This document shows, in pieces, positions 28,740-36,689 of a stretch of 64,000 nt of DNA. Source of the stretch: SP197 sp965242595 (GTDB lineage: Bacteria; Pseudomonadota; Alphaproteobacteria; SP197); NCBI GenBank assembly GCA_965242595.1, contig OZ251464.1, positions 1,116,001 to 1,180,000 on the forward strand. The letters are read 5' to 3'. Numbering within the stretch: the stretch's first letter is position 1; every line of letters starts with the position of its first letter. The position numbers were made by a program, and so were the translations under genes. Under the pieces are notes generated by a model that worked only from the letters and a program-made list of their open reading frames with translations, did no database searches and was not told the origin of the DNA.

Positions 28740-29383
28740 AGCTGATCCTGCTGGGGCCGCCGGGGGCCGGCAAAGGCACCCAGGCACAGCGCCTGGCGCA
28801 AACCCTGGGCGTCCCCCAGCTTTCCACCGGCGACATGCTGCGCGCCGCTGTCGCCGCCGGCACCCCCCTGGGCCAGGCGGCCCAGGCGGTGATGGAACGG
28901 GGCGACCTGGTCTCCGACGACATCATCGTCTCCATGATCGCCCAGCGCATCGACAGCCCCGATTGCGGCGGCGGCTTCATCCTCGACGGCTTCCCCCGCT
29001 CCCGCCCCCAGGCCCAGGCCCTGGACGCCATGCTGGAACAACGCGCCCTGGCCCTCGACCGCGTGATCGAAATGAAGGTGGACGACGAAGCCCTGGTGGA
29101 GCGCCTCGCCGGGCGCTATGCCTGCGCGGCCTGCGGCGCCGGCTATCACGACCGTTTCCAGCGCCCCCGCATCGCCGGGCGCTGCGACGCCTGCGACTCG
29201 CGCGAGTTCAAGCGCCGCGCCGACGACAACGAGGAAACCCTGCGCTCCCGCCTCGCGATCTACCACCGTCAGACGGCCCCGCTGCTCCCCTATTACCGCG
29301 CCAAAGGCGTGCTCCACCGGGTGGACGGCATGGCTGCTATAAACCAGGTGGCGGCCGCCATAGACAACGCCCTCGCCAGCTAG
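28736..29383 (+). CDS. adk: adenylate kinase (zinc-lid type)
   Basis: Adk converts ATP and AMP to two ADP. The protein has 215 residues, with the P-loop GPPGAGKGTQAQRLA at 7-21 and the AMP-binding LDGFPRSRPQAQALD. The lid contains two Cys pairs (YACAACGAGYH and GRCDACDS), the arrangement that binds structural zinc. It overlaps the end of secY, as in many bacteria. No rpsM follows; the next gene is on the other strand. Confidence 0.97.
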   Translation: MKLILLGPPGAGKGTQAQRLAQTLGVPQLSTGDMLRAAVAAGTPLGQAAQAVMERGDLVSDDIIVSMIAQRIDSPDCGGGFILDGFPRSRPQAQALDAMLEQRALALDRVIEMKVDDEALVERLAGRYACAACGAGYHDRFQRPRIAGRCDACDSREFKRRADDNEETLRSRLAIYHRQTAPLLPYYRAKGVLHRVDGMAAINQVAAAIDNALAS

Positions 29384-29414
29384 CGCTGCGCCATCTTCGC
29401 CCCCGCACGCCGCC

Positions 29415-30671
29415 TCAACGGCGCGCCATTTTTGCAAGATCCCGGTCCATATGGTCCCTCAGCGCGATGCGGGCGAACACGCTGGAGGTCCGCGACATCT
29501 GCACGAAATCGCGCTGCCTGGCGCTGGGCACCGCCGCCCTTCGCGTCATGCGATAGATCGCAAACAGCCCCAGCGCCAGCATGGCGGCGGCGGGAAACCA
29601 GAAGAATCCCCCCGCGCCCAGCGCCTGCATCAGCCCCCCCGCCGCCGCCGGCCCCACCATGCCCCCCAGGCCGTTGGCCAACAGCAACCCGCTGGAGGCC
29701 GCTACCATCTGGCGCGGTTGCAGATGGTCGTTGGTGTGCGCCACCGCCAGCGAATAAAGCGGCATGGCCAGCCCCCCCACCACGGCCACCACGGCGATCT
29801 GCGCCAGCGGCGCAGCGGCGGCAAAAAACGCCGCCCCGGCCGCGATGGCGCTGCCCAGAAAGGCGGTGGCGGTCAGCACCAGGCGGCGGTCGAATCGGTC
29901 GGAAAGCCGCCCCACCGGCCACACCAGCACCGTCCCCCCCATCACCGCCGCCGCCGTCAGAAACGAGATCTGCTCGATGCTCATGCCGATCTCTTCGCCA
30001 TAAAGCGGCGCCAGCCACACCAGCGATCCGGAGGTGGCGCCGTTCACCAGGCAGCCGGCCACGCCCAGCGGCGAAGCCCGCGCCAGCTCCCCCAGCCCCA
30101 GCCGGTGCTGCTGCTCGAAGGGCGGCGCCGAATAACCGGTCAGCGCCACCGGCACCAGCGCCAGCGAAACCAGCACCGACGCCAGGATAAAAAGGCCATA
30201 GCCGGTGGCCGGCGCCAGGTTCAAAAGCAACGGCCCCACCGCCATGGCCCCGGTCATGGCGATCATATAGACGGAAAGCAGCTGGCCGCGATTGGCGTTG
30301 GTGGCCCGGTCGTTCAGCCAGCTTTCGGCCACGATGAAAAGGCCGATATAGCAAAATCCGGTCAGCGCCCGCAGCACCCCCCAGGCCGCCGGATGCACCG
30401 CCACCGCATGAAGCAGCACCGCCATAGAGGCGATCGAGGCCAGGGCGCCGAACACCCGGATATGCCCCACCCGCCGGATCAGCCGCGGCGTGGCGATCGA
30501 CCCAGCCACAAAGCCGGCGAAATAGGCCGACATCACCACCCCCACCACGGCCACGGAAAACCCCTCCGCCACCGCCCGCACCCCCAGCAGCGACCCCTGC
30601 AACCCATTGCCCGCCATCAGCAAAGCAATCCCGGCCAGCAACGCCCACACGGAAAGAATGGCAGCGATCAT
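29415..30671 (-). CDS. MFS transporter (YcaD-like)
   Basis: The protein has 418 residues and about twelve hydrophobic helices. Motif A-like sequences are present: PRLIRRVGHIRVFGAL in the first half and VGRLSDRFDRRLVLTATAFLGS in the second. AVAHTNDHLQPRQMVAASSGLLLANGLG resembles the YcaD/MFS_1 group of uncharacterised exporters. I chose ATG at 30671 (MIAAILSVWALL) because GGAGG lies eight bases upstream and it opens helix 1. A longer in-frame stretch to 31001 has no similarity and is a GC-rich artefact. It is convergent with adk. The substrate is unknown. Confidence 0.85.
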   Translation of the reverse strand: MIAAILSVWALLAGIALLMAGNGLQGSLLGVRAVAEGFSVAVVGVVMSAYFAGFVAGSIATPRLIRRVGHIRVFGALASIASMAVLLHAVAVHPAAWGVLRALTGFCYIGLFIVAESWLNDRATNANRGQLLSVYMIAMTGAMAVGPLLLNLAPATGYGLFILASVLVSLALVPVALTGYSAPPFEQQHRLGLGELARASPLGVAGCLVNGATSGSLVWLAPLYGEEIGMSIEQISFLTAAAVMGGTVLVWPVGRLSDRFDRRLVLTATAFLGSAIAAGAAFFAAAAPLAQIAVVAVVGGLAMPLYSLAVAHTNDHLQPRQMVAASSGLLLANGLGGMVGPAAAGGLMQALGAGGFFWFPAAAMLALGLFAIYRMTRRAAVPSARQRDFVQMSRTSSVFARIALRDHMDRDLAKMARR

Positions 30672-30839
30672 GGCAGCCTCCGGCGCCGTGCGCACCAGCC
30701 AGCTTTGCAGGATAACCCCAGCGGCCGCCAGCCCCCCCAACGCCGGCGCCATGACCCCGGCGCCCTCCGGGTCCGCCACCGTCCCCGCCCCCCCCAGCCC
30801 CGCGCCTCCCATCGACCCAGGCCATCCCCTTGACTCGCC

Positions 30840-31019
30840 ATGCCCCCACCGCAAGACTGCTTCGCGCCGTCGGCATGGGTGGCGGGAAGGCCGTATATGG
30901 TGGGCGAGGGGCGGTTTCGGTTGACGTTCGAGGAAGGGTGGAAGCAATATTTTGCCTCCATCAACTGCACACAGGCGCGACCAAAACGCCGGTCTAAGCA
31001 AGAAAGGAGCGAGTTATGA
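30840..31019 (+). CDS. possible 59-residue leader ORF coupled to the methyltransferase-HNH gene
   Basis: The ORF begins MPPPQDCFAPSAWVAGRPYM, contains GRFRLTFEEGWKQYFASI, and ends in a basic tail. Its TGA overlaps the ATG of the methyltransferase-HNH gene by four bases (ATGA), the usual sign of coupling, and the GGAG before that ATG lies within it. Third codon positions are mostly G or C, like the host, unlike the AT-rich gene that follows. I recognise no family. It could be a true small gene, the end of a disrupted host gene, or chance. Confidence 0.3.
   Translation: MPPPQDCFAPSAWVAGRPYMVGEGRFRLTFEEGWKQYFASINCTQARPKRRSKQERSEL
30921..30950 (+). promoter_or_regulatory. weak candidate promoter before the methyltransferase-HNH gene
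   Basis: TTGACG (30921-30926) and an AT-rich CAATAT (30945-30950) lie 18 bases apart, about 65 bases upstream of the methyltransferase. The -10 match is poor. Otherwise the 344-base gap between the MFS start and the methyltransferase shows only the small ORF at 30840 and the GC-to-AT transition near 30990. Confidence 0.25.
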
Positions 31020-32356
31020 ACGGTAAATCTAATTGGAACAACAGAACCTTATTCCACGGAGACAATTTAGAATTTCTGCGCGGAATGAATTCGAACACTG
31101 TTCACCTGATTGCAACCGATCCTCCTTTCAACAAAGGTAAAGACTTCCATGCCACACCGGATAGCTTAGCCGCTGGCGCTTCATTTCAAGATAGATGGTC
31201 TTGGGAGCGAGACATTCACCAAGACTGGCTAGATCAGATAAACGACGATCATCCTAATGTTATGAAGGCTATCGAAAATTCCCGCAAGACTTATGGTGAC
31301 GATATGGGGGCCTTCTTATGTTTCATGGCGGTTCGCTTGTTGGAGATGCGTCGTATTCTCAGAAAGGATGGAAGCATTTATCTTCATTGCGATCCGACGG
31401 CAAGTCATTATCTGAAGATGCTTATGGATGGCATATTTGGTAAGAAGAATTTTCGCAATGAGATCATTTGGAAATATGGACTAGGTGGATCGTCTCGGCG
31501 ACTCTGGTCGAGAAAACACGATATTATACTATTCTATACAAAAGGCAAGACTTGGCATTTTGACAAACCACACGAGCCTGCTACATCAAATAGAATGGCG
31601 GGGCAAATGAAAGGCATGACCGATGTATGGGATATTGCGACAATCAATAACATGGCTAAGGAACGCACAGGGTATCCTACTCAAAAACCACGAGAGTTAT
31701 ACACAAGGATAGTCAAAGCGAGTTCTAAAGAAGGAGACATCGTTCTGGATCCGTTTGCAGGTTGTGCTACAACATTGATTGTAGCGGAAGAACTCAAACG
31801 CTGTTGGGTCGGAATAGATTTGTGGGATAAAGCACATGAGGTTATCATTCAGGAGCTGAAGAAAGCAGGATTTCTTTCTGGACCGGATGGTGAGGAAAGC
31901 GAGGTGCTTGGCCTTGAGGGCGGCATCCACTACAGTGCGCAGCCACCGGAGAGAACAGACGAAGCAGATGTTGCTGCTGATTTCCTCGACACACCAACAA
32001 ACAGGAAAAAAGAGCCATGGGAACGTCTTTCCCATAAACAGATTATGGAACATCTACAAGACGCGCAGGGAAAAGACGACATGATCGTATGCGCTGGCTG
32101 TGGCAGGGAGCTCGAAAAGGAATTTACGGAACTCGACCATATCCGACCCAGGGCCGGCGGCGGATCGAATGATATAACGAACAGGATCCTGTTGTGCCGT
32201 CCCTGCAATGGCAAAAAGAGTTCGGACTTGACAATGCCTGGCTTGATAAAAAGAAACCGGAAGGATAAATGGATGCGGAATGAAAGTGCAGCTAAAGTAG
32301 CGCAGAGCAATGCAGAAAGAATGGCGGAAAGAATCCGTAAAGGGCGACTGTTATGA
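31016..32356 (+). CDS. DNA methyltransferase (N6-adenine/N4-cytosine type) fused to a C-terminal HNH nuclease domain
   Basis: The protein has 446 residues. Residues 1-285 form an N6_N4 methyltransferase: LFHGDNLEFL (12-21), catalytic motif IV DPPFN (35-39), and late motif I VLDPFAGCATT (about 244-254). Motif IV before motif I fits the beta class. Residues 350-400 carry an HNH domain with paired CxxC knuckles: CAGC, ELDHIRPRAGGGSNDITNRILLC, CRPCNGKKSS. The modification and nuclease activities are inferred from motifs. AGGAG precedes the ATG. Base composition is clearly AT-richer than on either side, so horizontal acquisition is likely. No separate restriction enzyme or specificity subunit is present. 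It may be a self-contained restriction-modification protein, or the HNH may only bind DNA. Confidence 0.88.
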   Translation: MNGKSNWNNRTLFHGDNLEFLRGMNSNTVHLIATDPPFNKGKDFHATPDSLAAGASFQDRWSWERDIHQDWLDQINDDHPNVMKAIENSRKTYGDDMGAFLCFMAVRLLEMRRILRKDGSIYLHCDPTASHYLKMLMDGIFGKKNFRNEIIWKYGLGGSSRRLWSRKHDIILFYTKGKTWHFDKPHEPATSNRMAGQMKGMTDVWDIATINNMAKERTGYPTQKPRELYTRIVKASSKEGDIVLDPFAGCATTLIVAEELKRCWVGIDLWDKAHEVIIQELKKAGFLSGPDGEESEVLGLEGGIHYSAQPPERTDEADVAADFLDTPTNRKKEPWERLSHKQIMEHLQDAQGKDDMIVCAGCGRELEKEFTELDHIRPRAGGGSNDITNRILLCRPCNGKKSSDLTMPGLIKRNRKDKWMRNESAAKVAQSNAERMAERIRKGRLL

Positions 32357-32357
32357 T

Positions 32358-32426
32358 CTAAGGAAGCACTACTTCCTTCGCCACTGCGCTGCTCGCCAGG
32401 CCACCATCCACAAACACCGGAAGAAG
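32358..32426 (-). pseudogene. fossil of a ureC 3' end
   Basis: Read on the minus strand, this stretch gives PVFVDGGLASSAVAKEVVLP followed by TAG. The intact UreC at 33106 ends with EVFVDGELATSATAKEVALN, and 14 of 19 aligned residues agree. DNA similarity covers about 60 bases. It lies inside the AT-rich island, about 750 bases from the real ureC end, in the same orientation. The differences from the resident gene suggest an old duplication or import of a ureC end with the island. Confidence 0.7.
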
Positions 32427-32430
32427 ACCT

Positions 32431-33027
32431 ATGCTTGAAGGAAACAATGTTGTTATCTTTGTGGCAGTAGAGATCCTACTTCCGATATTGACAGTTGCTT
32501 TCGGTGTCCTTCTATCTATGATATTTCACCGAAATGCTAGAGTAGTGGCTCGATTAGTTCCGTTTCGTTTCACCATGTTTGAAATAGATAAGAAGGCTGG
32601 TGTTGATAAGTATGTTGGCACTATTAGAGAGGATGGTGGCGGTGGTGATACTCTAATTGTGCTTCAGATAGTCAATATAGGTAAGAGGGCAGCTAAAGAT
32701 ATAACGATTGAATTGAATGGAAGGCTAATGGACCATTTAGAATTTGAGGATGTGTATGAAGAACTGGATGTAAGAGGAAATGATATTCCTCTTGGATATT
32801 TGATGCCTCAAGAAAAATATGAGATGTTTCTGACATTTCTAAGGACTCTTCCAAAAGATGTGCAGTATAGTGATAATTTTCTTGATATAAAGATAGCCTA
32901 TAGGGACGGTATTAGGAGGTTTATCTTTGGAAAAGATGAGTATAGAGCAACTATACCTCTTAAACAATTCGACGGATTAATTCTTGGAAAATTTACTTCA
33001 AAGGGAGGCGATGACTCATGGTTCTAG
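32431..33027 (+). CDS. membrane-anchored protein of unknown function in the AT-rich island
   Basis: The protein has 198 residues. One hydrophobic segment at about 8-31 (VIFVAVEILLPILTVAFGVLLSMI) is followed by a basic FHRNARVVARLV, which suggests an N-in anchor with the rest in the cytoplasm. The soluble part is beta-strand-like (TLIVLQIVNIGKRAAKDITIELNG). I recognise no family. Codons are strongly AT-rich, like the methyltransferase-HNH gene 75 bases upstream. Its ribosome-binding region (GGAAGAAG) overlaps the end of the ureC fossil. Position beside the methyltransferase makes an accessory or defence role possible, but nothing in the sequence proves it. Confidence 0.6.
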   Translation: MLEGNNVVIFVAVEILLPILTVAFGVLLSMIFHRNARVVARLVPFRFTMFEIDKKAGVDKYVGTIREDGGGGDTLIVLQIVNIGKRAAKDITIELNGRLMDHLEFEDVYEELDVRGNDIPLGYLMPQEKYEMFLTFLRTLPKDVQYSDNFLDIKIAYRDGIRRFIFGKDEYRATIPLKQFDGLILGKFTSKGGDDSWF

Positions 33028-33105
33028 CTGATCACGGAATGCCAGCCTGTCGGGTGTGCCCTGGAGATTTGGCGTCAAGGGTTATTCCACTCTTTCCGGC
33101 GTCCC

Positions 33106-34821
33106 TCACCGCAGAAAATACCGCCGATTAAGCGCCACCTCCTTCGCCGTCGCGCTGGTCGCCAGCTCCCCGTCCACAAACACCTCGAAGGTCTGCGCAT
33201 CCACCCGGATCTCCGGCAGGGCGTCGTTCCGCACCATGTCGGCCTTGCCCAGCTGCCTGGTGCCGGCGATGGGCAGCATCGGCTTGGCGATGTTCCACCT
33301 GCCCGCCAGATCGTTGTCGATGGCCGCCCGATGCACGAACGCCGCCGAAACCGTATCGGGCGCGCTGCCTGTCGCCGGCCAGCTTTCACGATAGAGAACC
33401 GGTTCCGCCATCGACAGCGAAGCCGAGGCATCGCCCAGCGGGCTCCACACCTGGGCGCCCGCCTTCAGCACCTGCTGCGCCTTCACGCCAAAAAAGGCCG
33501 GCCGCCACAGCACGATATCGGCCATCTTGCCCACCTCCAGGCTGCCGACATGGCGGGCGATGCCGAAGGCGATGGCCGGGTTGATCGTTACCTTGGCCAG
33601 ATAGCGCAGGATACGGGCATTGTCCGCCCCGGCCCCGTCACCGGCGTCATCCGCCAGCGCCCCGCGCTCCCCCTTCATCTTCGCCGCCAGCCGCCACATG
33701 CCGGCCACCGTATCCATGGTCCGCCCCATGCCCTCGGCATCGGAACCGGCCATCGAAATCGCGCCCAGATCGTGCAGCACGTCTTCGGCCGCCATGGTCT
33801 GCGGGCGCAGCCGGCTTTCAGCAAAGGCCACATCCTCCGGAATATCCCCGCGCAGGGTGTGGCAGATCATCATCATATCCAGATGCTCGTCGAAGGCGTT
33901 GGCGGTGAAGGGGTTGGTGGGCGTGGTGGAAGAGGGCAGGCAATGCGCCTCGCCGTTGCAGCGAATAATGTCCGGGGCATGGCCGCCGCCGGCCCCCTCG
34001 GTGTGATACATATGGATGCTGCGCCCGGCGATGGCCGCCATGGTGGCCTCGTAGAATCCCGCCTCGTTCATGCTGTCGGTGTGCAGCTGAACCGGAAAAT
34101 CCAGCTCGTCCGCCACCGCCAGGCAGGCGTCGATCACGGCCGGAGTAGCGCCCAGATCTTCGTGAATCTTGACGCCGATCACCCCCGATCCCATCTGTTC
34201 GGCAATCGCTTTCCCCCGATGCGCCCCGCCGCGCGCAAACAGGCCGCAATTGATGGGAAAGGCCTCCAGCGCCTTCAACATCTTGGCGTTGGCCCATTCG
34301 CCGCCGCTGTCGATGGCCCAGCAGCCGGGCCAGCCACCGCCGATCATGGTGGTCAGCCCTACCGAAAGTGCGTGCCACACCTCGCGCGGCTGGGCATAAT
34401 GGGCGTGAACGTCGATGCCGCCCGGCGTGGCGATCAGCCCCTGGCCGCTCACATGCTTGGTGCCCGGCCCCACCGTCATGCCGGGCGTCACCCCCGCCAT
34501 CACGGCCGGATTGCCGGCCTTGCCGATGGCATGAATACGGCCTTCCCGAATGCCGATATCGGCCTTGAAAATGCCCTGCACCGGGCACATGACCACCGCA
34601 TTGGCGATCACGACTTCCAGCGCCCCTTCGCCCAGCAACGCGCCGCCGGCAATCCCCGCCCCGTCGCGCAGCGTCTTGCCCAGCCCGGTGATCGCCTCCT
34701 CGCCAGGGCGGATGCAGTCGCGCTCCACCAGCGCCAGCAAGCCGGTATCGCCCAGCCGCACCCGGTCGCCCGCCGTAGGTCCGAACATCTGCGCATAGCG
34801 CCGCCGGCTCATGGTCGCCAT
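33106..34821 (-). CDS. ureC: urease alpha subunit (divergent)
   Basis: The protein has 571 residues. Metal ligands of ureases are all present: His139 and His141 (DVHAH), Lys218 (VKIHED, the carbamylated Lys), His247, His273 (MYHTEGAGGGHAPD) and Asp361 (GSDAEGMGR). The catalytic flap Cys320-His321 is also present. However, the flap reads CHTLRG where ureases have CHHLD, and residues 161-176 (GGGWPGCWAIDSGGEW) replace the usual GTGPAAGTHATTCTPG stretch. It follows ureAB by 14 bases. No ureD, ureE, ureF or ureG is nearby; an AT-rich island begins right after its stop. Urea hydrolysis is likely but not certain. ATG at 34812 is an alternative start. Confidence 0.85.
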   Translation of the reverse strand: MATMSRRRYAQMFGPTAGDRVRLGDTGLLALVERDCIRPGEEAITGLGKTLRDGAGIAGGALLGEGALEVVIANAVVMCPVQGIFKADIGIREGRIHAIGKAGNPAVMAGVTPGMTVGPGTKHVSGQGLIATPGGIDVHAHYAQPREVWHALSVGLTTMIGGGWPGCWAIDSGGEWANAKMLKALEAFPINCGLFARGGAHRGKAIAEQMGSGVIGVKIHEDLGATPAVIDACLAVADELDFPVQLHTDSMNEAGFYEATMAAIAGRSIHMYHTEGAGGGHAPDIIRCNGEAHCLPSSTTPTNPFTANAFDEHLDMMMICHTLRGDIPEDVAFAESRLRPQTMAAEDVLHDLGAISMAGSDAEGMGRTMDTVAGMWRLAAKMKGERGALADDAGDGAGADNARILRYLAKVTINPAIAFGIARHVGSLEVGKMADIVLWRPAFFGVKAQQVLKAGAQVWSPLGDASASLSMAEPVLYRESWPATGSAPDTVSAAFVHRAAIDNDLAGRWNIAKPMLPIAGTRQLGKADMVRNDALPEIRVDAQTFEVFVDGELATSATAKEVALNRRYFLR

Positions 34822-34835
34822 GGCCTGGCCCCCCC

Positions 34836-35537
34836 TTACGCCCCTTTAAATCCGCCCGCCCGCGCGCGGGCCAGGGCGGCCGCCTTCACCGCCGGATCGT
34901 GGATAGAACCTTCGGTCAGCCGGTTCAGCCCGGCGATCTCGCCGCTGCCGCCGATGGCCACCAGCCCCACCTCCCGCGCCTCGCCGGGATCGAAGCGGCA
35001 GCTGGCCCCCGCCGCCACATCCAGCCGGAAACCGAACGCCGCCGCCCGGTCGAATTCCAGCGCCGCATTGGCCTCGAAGAAATGGAAATGGCTGCCCACA
35101 TGGATCGGGCGATCACCGGTGTTCAACACCGTCACGCTGACCCTGTCCCCCCCAGAATTAAGCTCGATCTCGCCCTCGCCCACCACGATCTCGCCCGGAA
35201 CCTCACTCGAAATTTCACCCTGGGCCGCCGCCCCGCCGCGAATAGGCTGCCATACCACGATGGTCTTCATGCCGTCGTCGAACTGCCCATCCACGCACAC
35301 CGATTCCACCATCTCCGCCACCCCCGGCAGCACATCGTCGCCGCTCAGCAGGGTGGAGCCCAGCGCCACCGTTTCGGCCAGCGTCCGCCCGTCGCGGGCC
35401 GCCTCCAGCAGCTCGTCGGCGATCAGCGCCAGCGCCTCCGGGTGGTTCAGCTTCAGCCCCCGTGCCCGCCGCTTGCGCGCCAGTTCGGCGGCGGTGTAAA
35501 TCGTCAGCCTCTCCATCTCGGCCGGTGTCAGCATCAT
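34836..35537 (-). CDS. ureAB: fused urease gamma-beta subunit
   Basis: The protein has 233 residues. Residues 1-100 match the gamma subunit (MLTPAEMERLTIYTAAELARKR, LNHPEALALIADELLEAARDG, MVESVCVDGQFDDGMKTI). Residues 110-225 match the beta subunit (GEIVVGEGEIELN, TVLNTGDRPIHVGSHFHFFEAN, FDPGEAREVGLVAIGG). The fusion resembles the Helicobacter-type small subunit, whereas most proteobacteria have separate ureA and ureB. It is the first gene of a two-gene unit with ureC and is divergent from a TauD-like gene at 35655. The usual ureD upstream is missing. Confidence 0.92.
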   Translation of the reverse strand: MMLTPAEMERLTIYTAAELARKRRARGLKLNHPEALALIADELLEAARDGRTLAETVALGSTLLSGDDVLPGVAEMVESVCVDGQFDDGMKTIVVWQPIRGGAAAQGEISSEVPGEIVVGEGEIELNSGGDRVSVTVLNTGDRPIHVGSHFHFFEANAALEFDRAAAFGFRLDVAAGASCRFDPGEAREVGLVAIGGSGEIAGLNRLTEGSIHDPAVKAAALARARAGGFKGA

Positions 35538-35654
35538 GGCACAGCACCCCTCCGCCTTGCGCCGCCACTCTAACCCGCCCGCGCCTCACACGCACACGCT
35601 GGCGGCCCGGCCCGCGCCGCCCGCCAGGCCCCACCGCCGCCGCGCCCCGCCACC

Positions 35655-36644
35655 ATGAGCCCCTTCGCCACCCGACCGCTGCCCGGCGCCTCCTTCGGCG
35701 CCCTGGTGGACGATGGCGCCGCCTTCCTGGCGGCCGCCGACACCGCCCCCCAATCCCTGCCGGCGGCCCTCAACGCCCATGGCGGCCTGCTGGTGGTGAA
35801 GGGCATGGCGGCGGTCTCCCGCGCCGCCGCCCTGCTGGTCCGCCTGTCGCGCTCCTTCGGCCCGGAGGTGGAGGATTACGCCGCCACCGGCATCCGCCCA
35901 CAGCTGCTGCACCCCGAAAGCTCGCAGATCATCCGCATCTCCAATCTGCCGCCCATGAGCTTCCCCGTGCCGGACCGCCCCCAGCCGCCGCTGCTGGCCG
36001 ATGGCAGCCTGCCCACCGCCTTCCCCCACCGGCGCGGCTGGCACACCGATCAAAGCTACCGCCGCCCGCCCCCCGACATCTCCCTGTTCTACGCCCACCG
36101 CCCGGCGCCCAAAGGCCAGGGGCAAACCCTCTATGCCGACGGCGCCGGTGCCTGGCAGGCCTTGCCACAGCGCCTGAAACAGGCCACGGCAGAGCTCCAG
36201 GGCCTCCATGTCGCCCCCTTCACCGGCCACGGCGAAGACGACGTCCGCGCCGGCCACCCGCGCCAGCCGCTCTCGCACAAAGACGGCCCCCAGCCCCAGC
36301 CGGTGGTCCGCATCCACCCGGTCACCGGGCACCGCGCCCTCTATCTATGCGATGGCGAGCAGATGGACTGGCTGCGCGGCCCATTCCTGGGCATGGAGGC
36401 CGGCCCCGACAGCGAAGGCGCCCGCCTGCTCTATGAACTCATGGCCCATCTCACCGCCCCGGCCTTCACCTACACCCACGAATGGGACCAGGGCGATCTC
36501 GTCATCCACGACAACCGCTGCACCGTCCACGCCGCCACCTGGTTCGATGCCCAACGCCACGGGCGCGTCATGTGGCGCGCCACCGTCTGGGGCCACCCCG
36601 GCCCCGAATACCGGCACGACCGCCGCAGCTGGGAAGCCGCCTGA
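35655..36644 (+). CDS. TauD/TfdA-family Fe(II)/2-oxoglutarate dioxygenase, copy 1
   Basis: The protein has 329 residues. The facial-triad motif is WHTDQSY (about 133-139), with the distal His in HDNRCTVHAATW and the 2-oxoglutarate-binding Arg in GRVMWRATVWG near the C terminus. The family hydroxylates or cleaves small substrates such as taurine, 2,4-D or carnitine precursors; the substrate here is unknown. It is divergent from the urease genes and faces a coiled-coil membrane gene on the other strand. It is not closely similar to the second TauD-like gene at 38521. Confidence 0.85.
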   Translation: MSPFATRPLPGASFGALVDDGAAFLAAADTAPQSLPAALNAHGGLLVVKGMAAVSRAAALLVRLSRSFGPEVEDYAATGIRPQLLHPESSQIIRISNLPPMSFPVPDRPQPPLLADGSLPTAFPHRRGWHTDQSYRRPPPDISLFYAHRPAPKGQGQTLYADGAGAWQALPQRLKQATAELQGLHVAPFTGHGEDDVRAGHPRQPLSHKDGPQPQPVVRIHPVTGHRALYLCDGEQMDWLRGPFLGMEAGPDSEGARLLYELMAHLTAPAFTYTHEWDQGDLVIHDNRCTVHAATWFDAQRHGRVMWRATVWGHPGPEYRHDRRSWEAA

Positions 36645-36689
36645 CACCAGGGCCACGCCCCAGCGCAAATTGTGGCGGATCGACGAACC

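Noticed and set aside
29384..29430. Terminator between adk and the MFS gene
   Set aside because: Only a five-base stem (CGCCG/CGGCG) with a T-run eight bases away; too weak to annotate.
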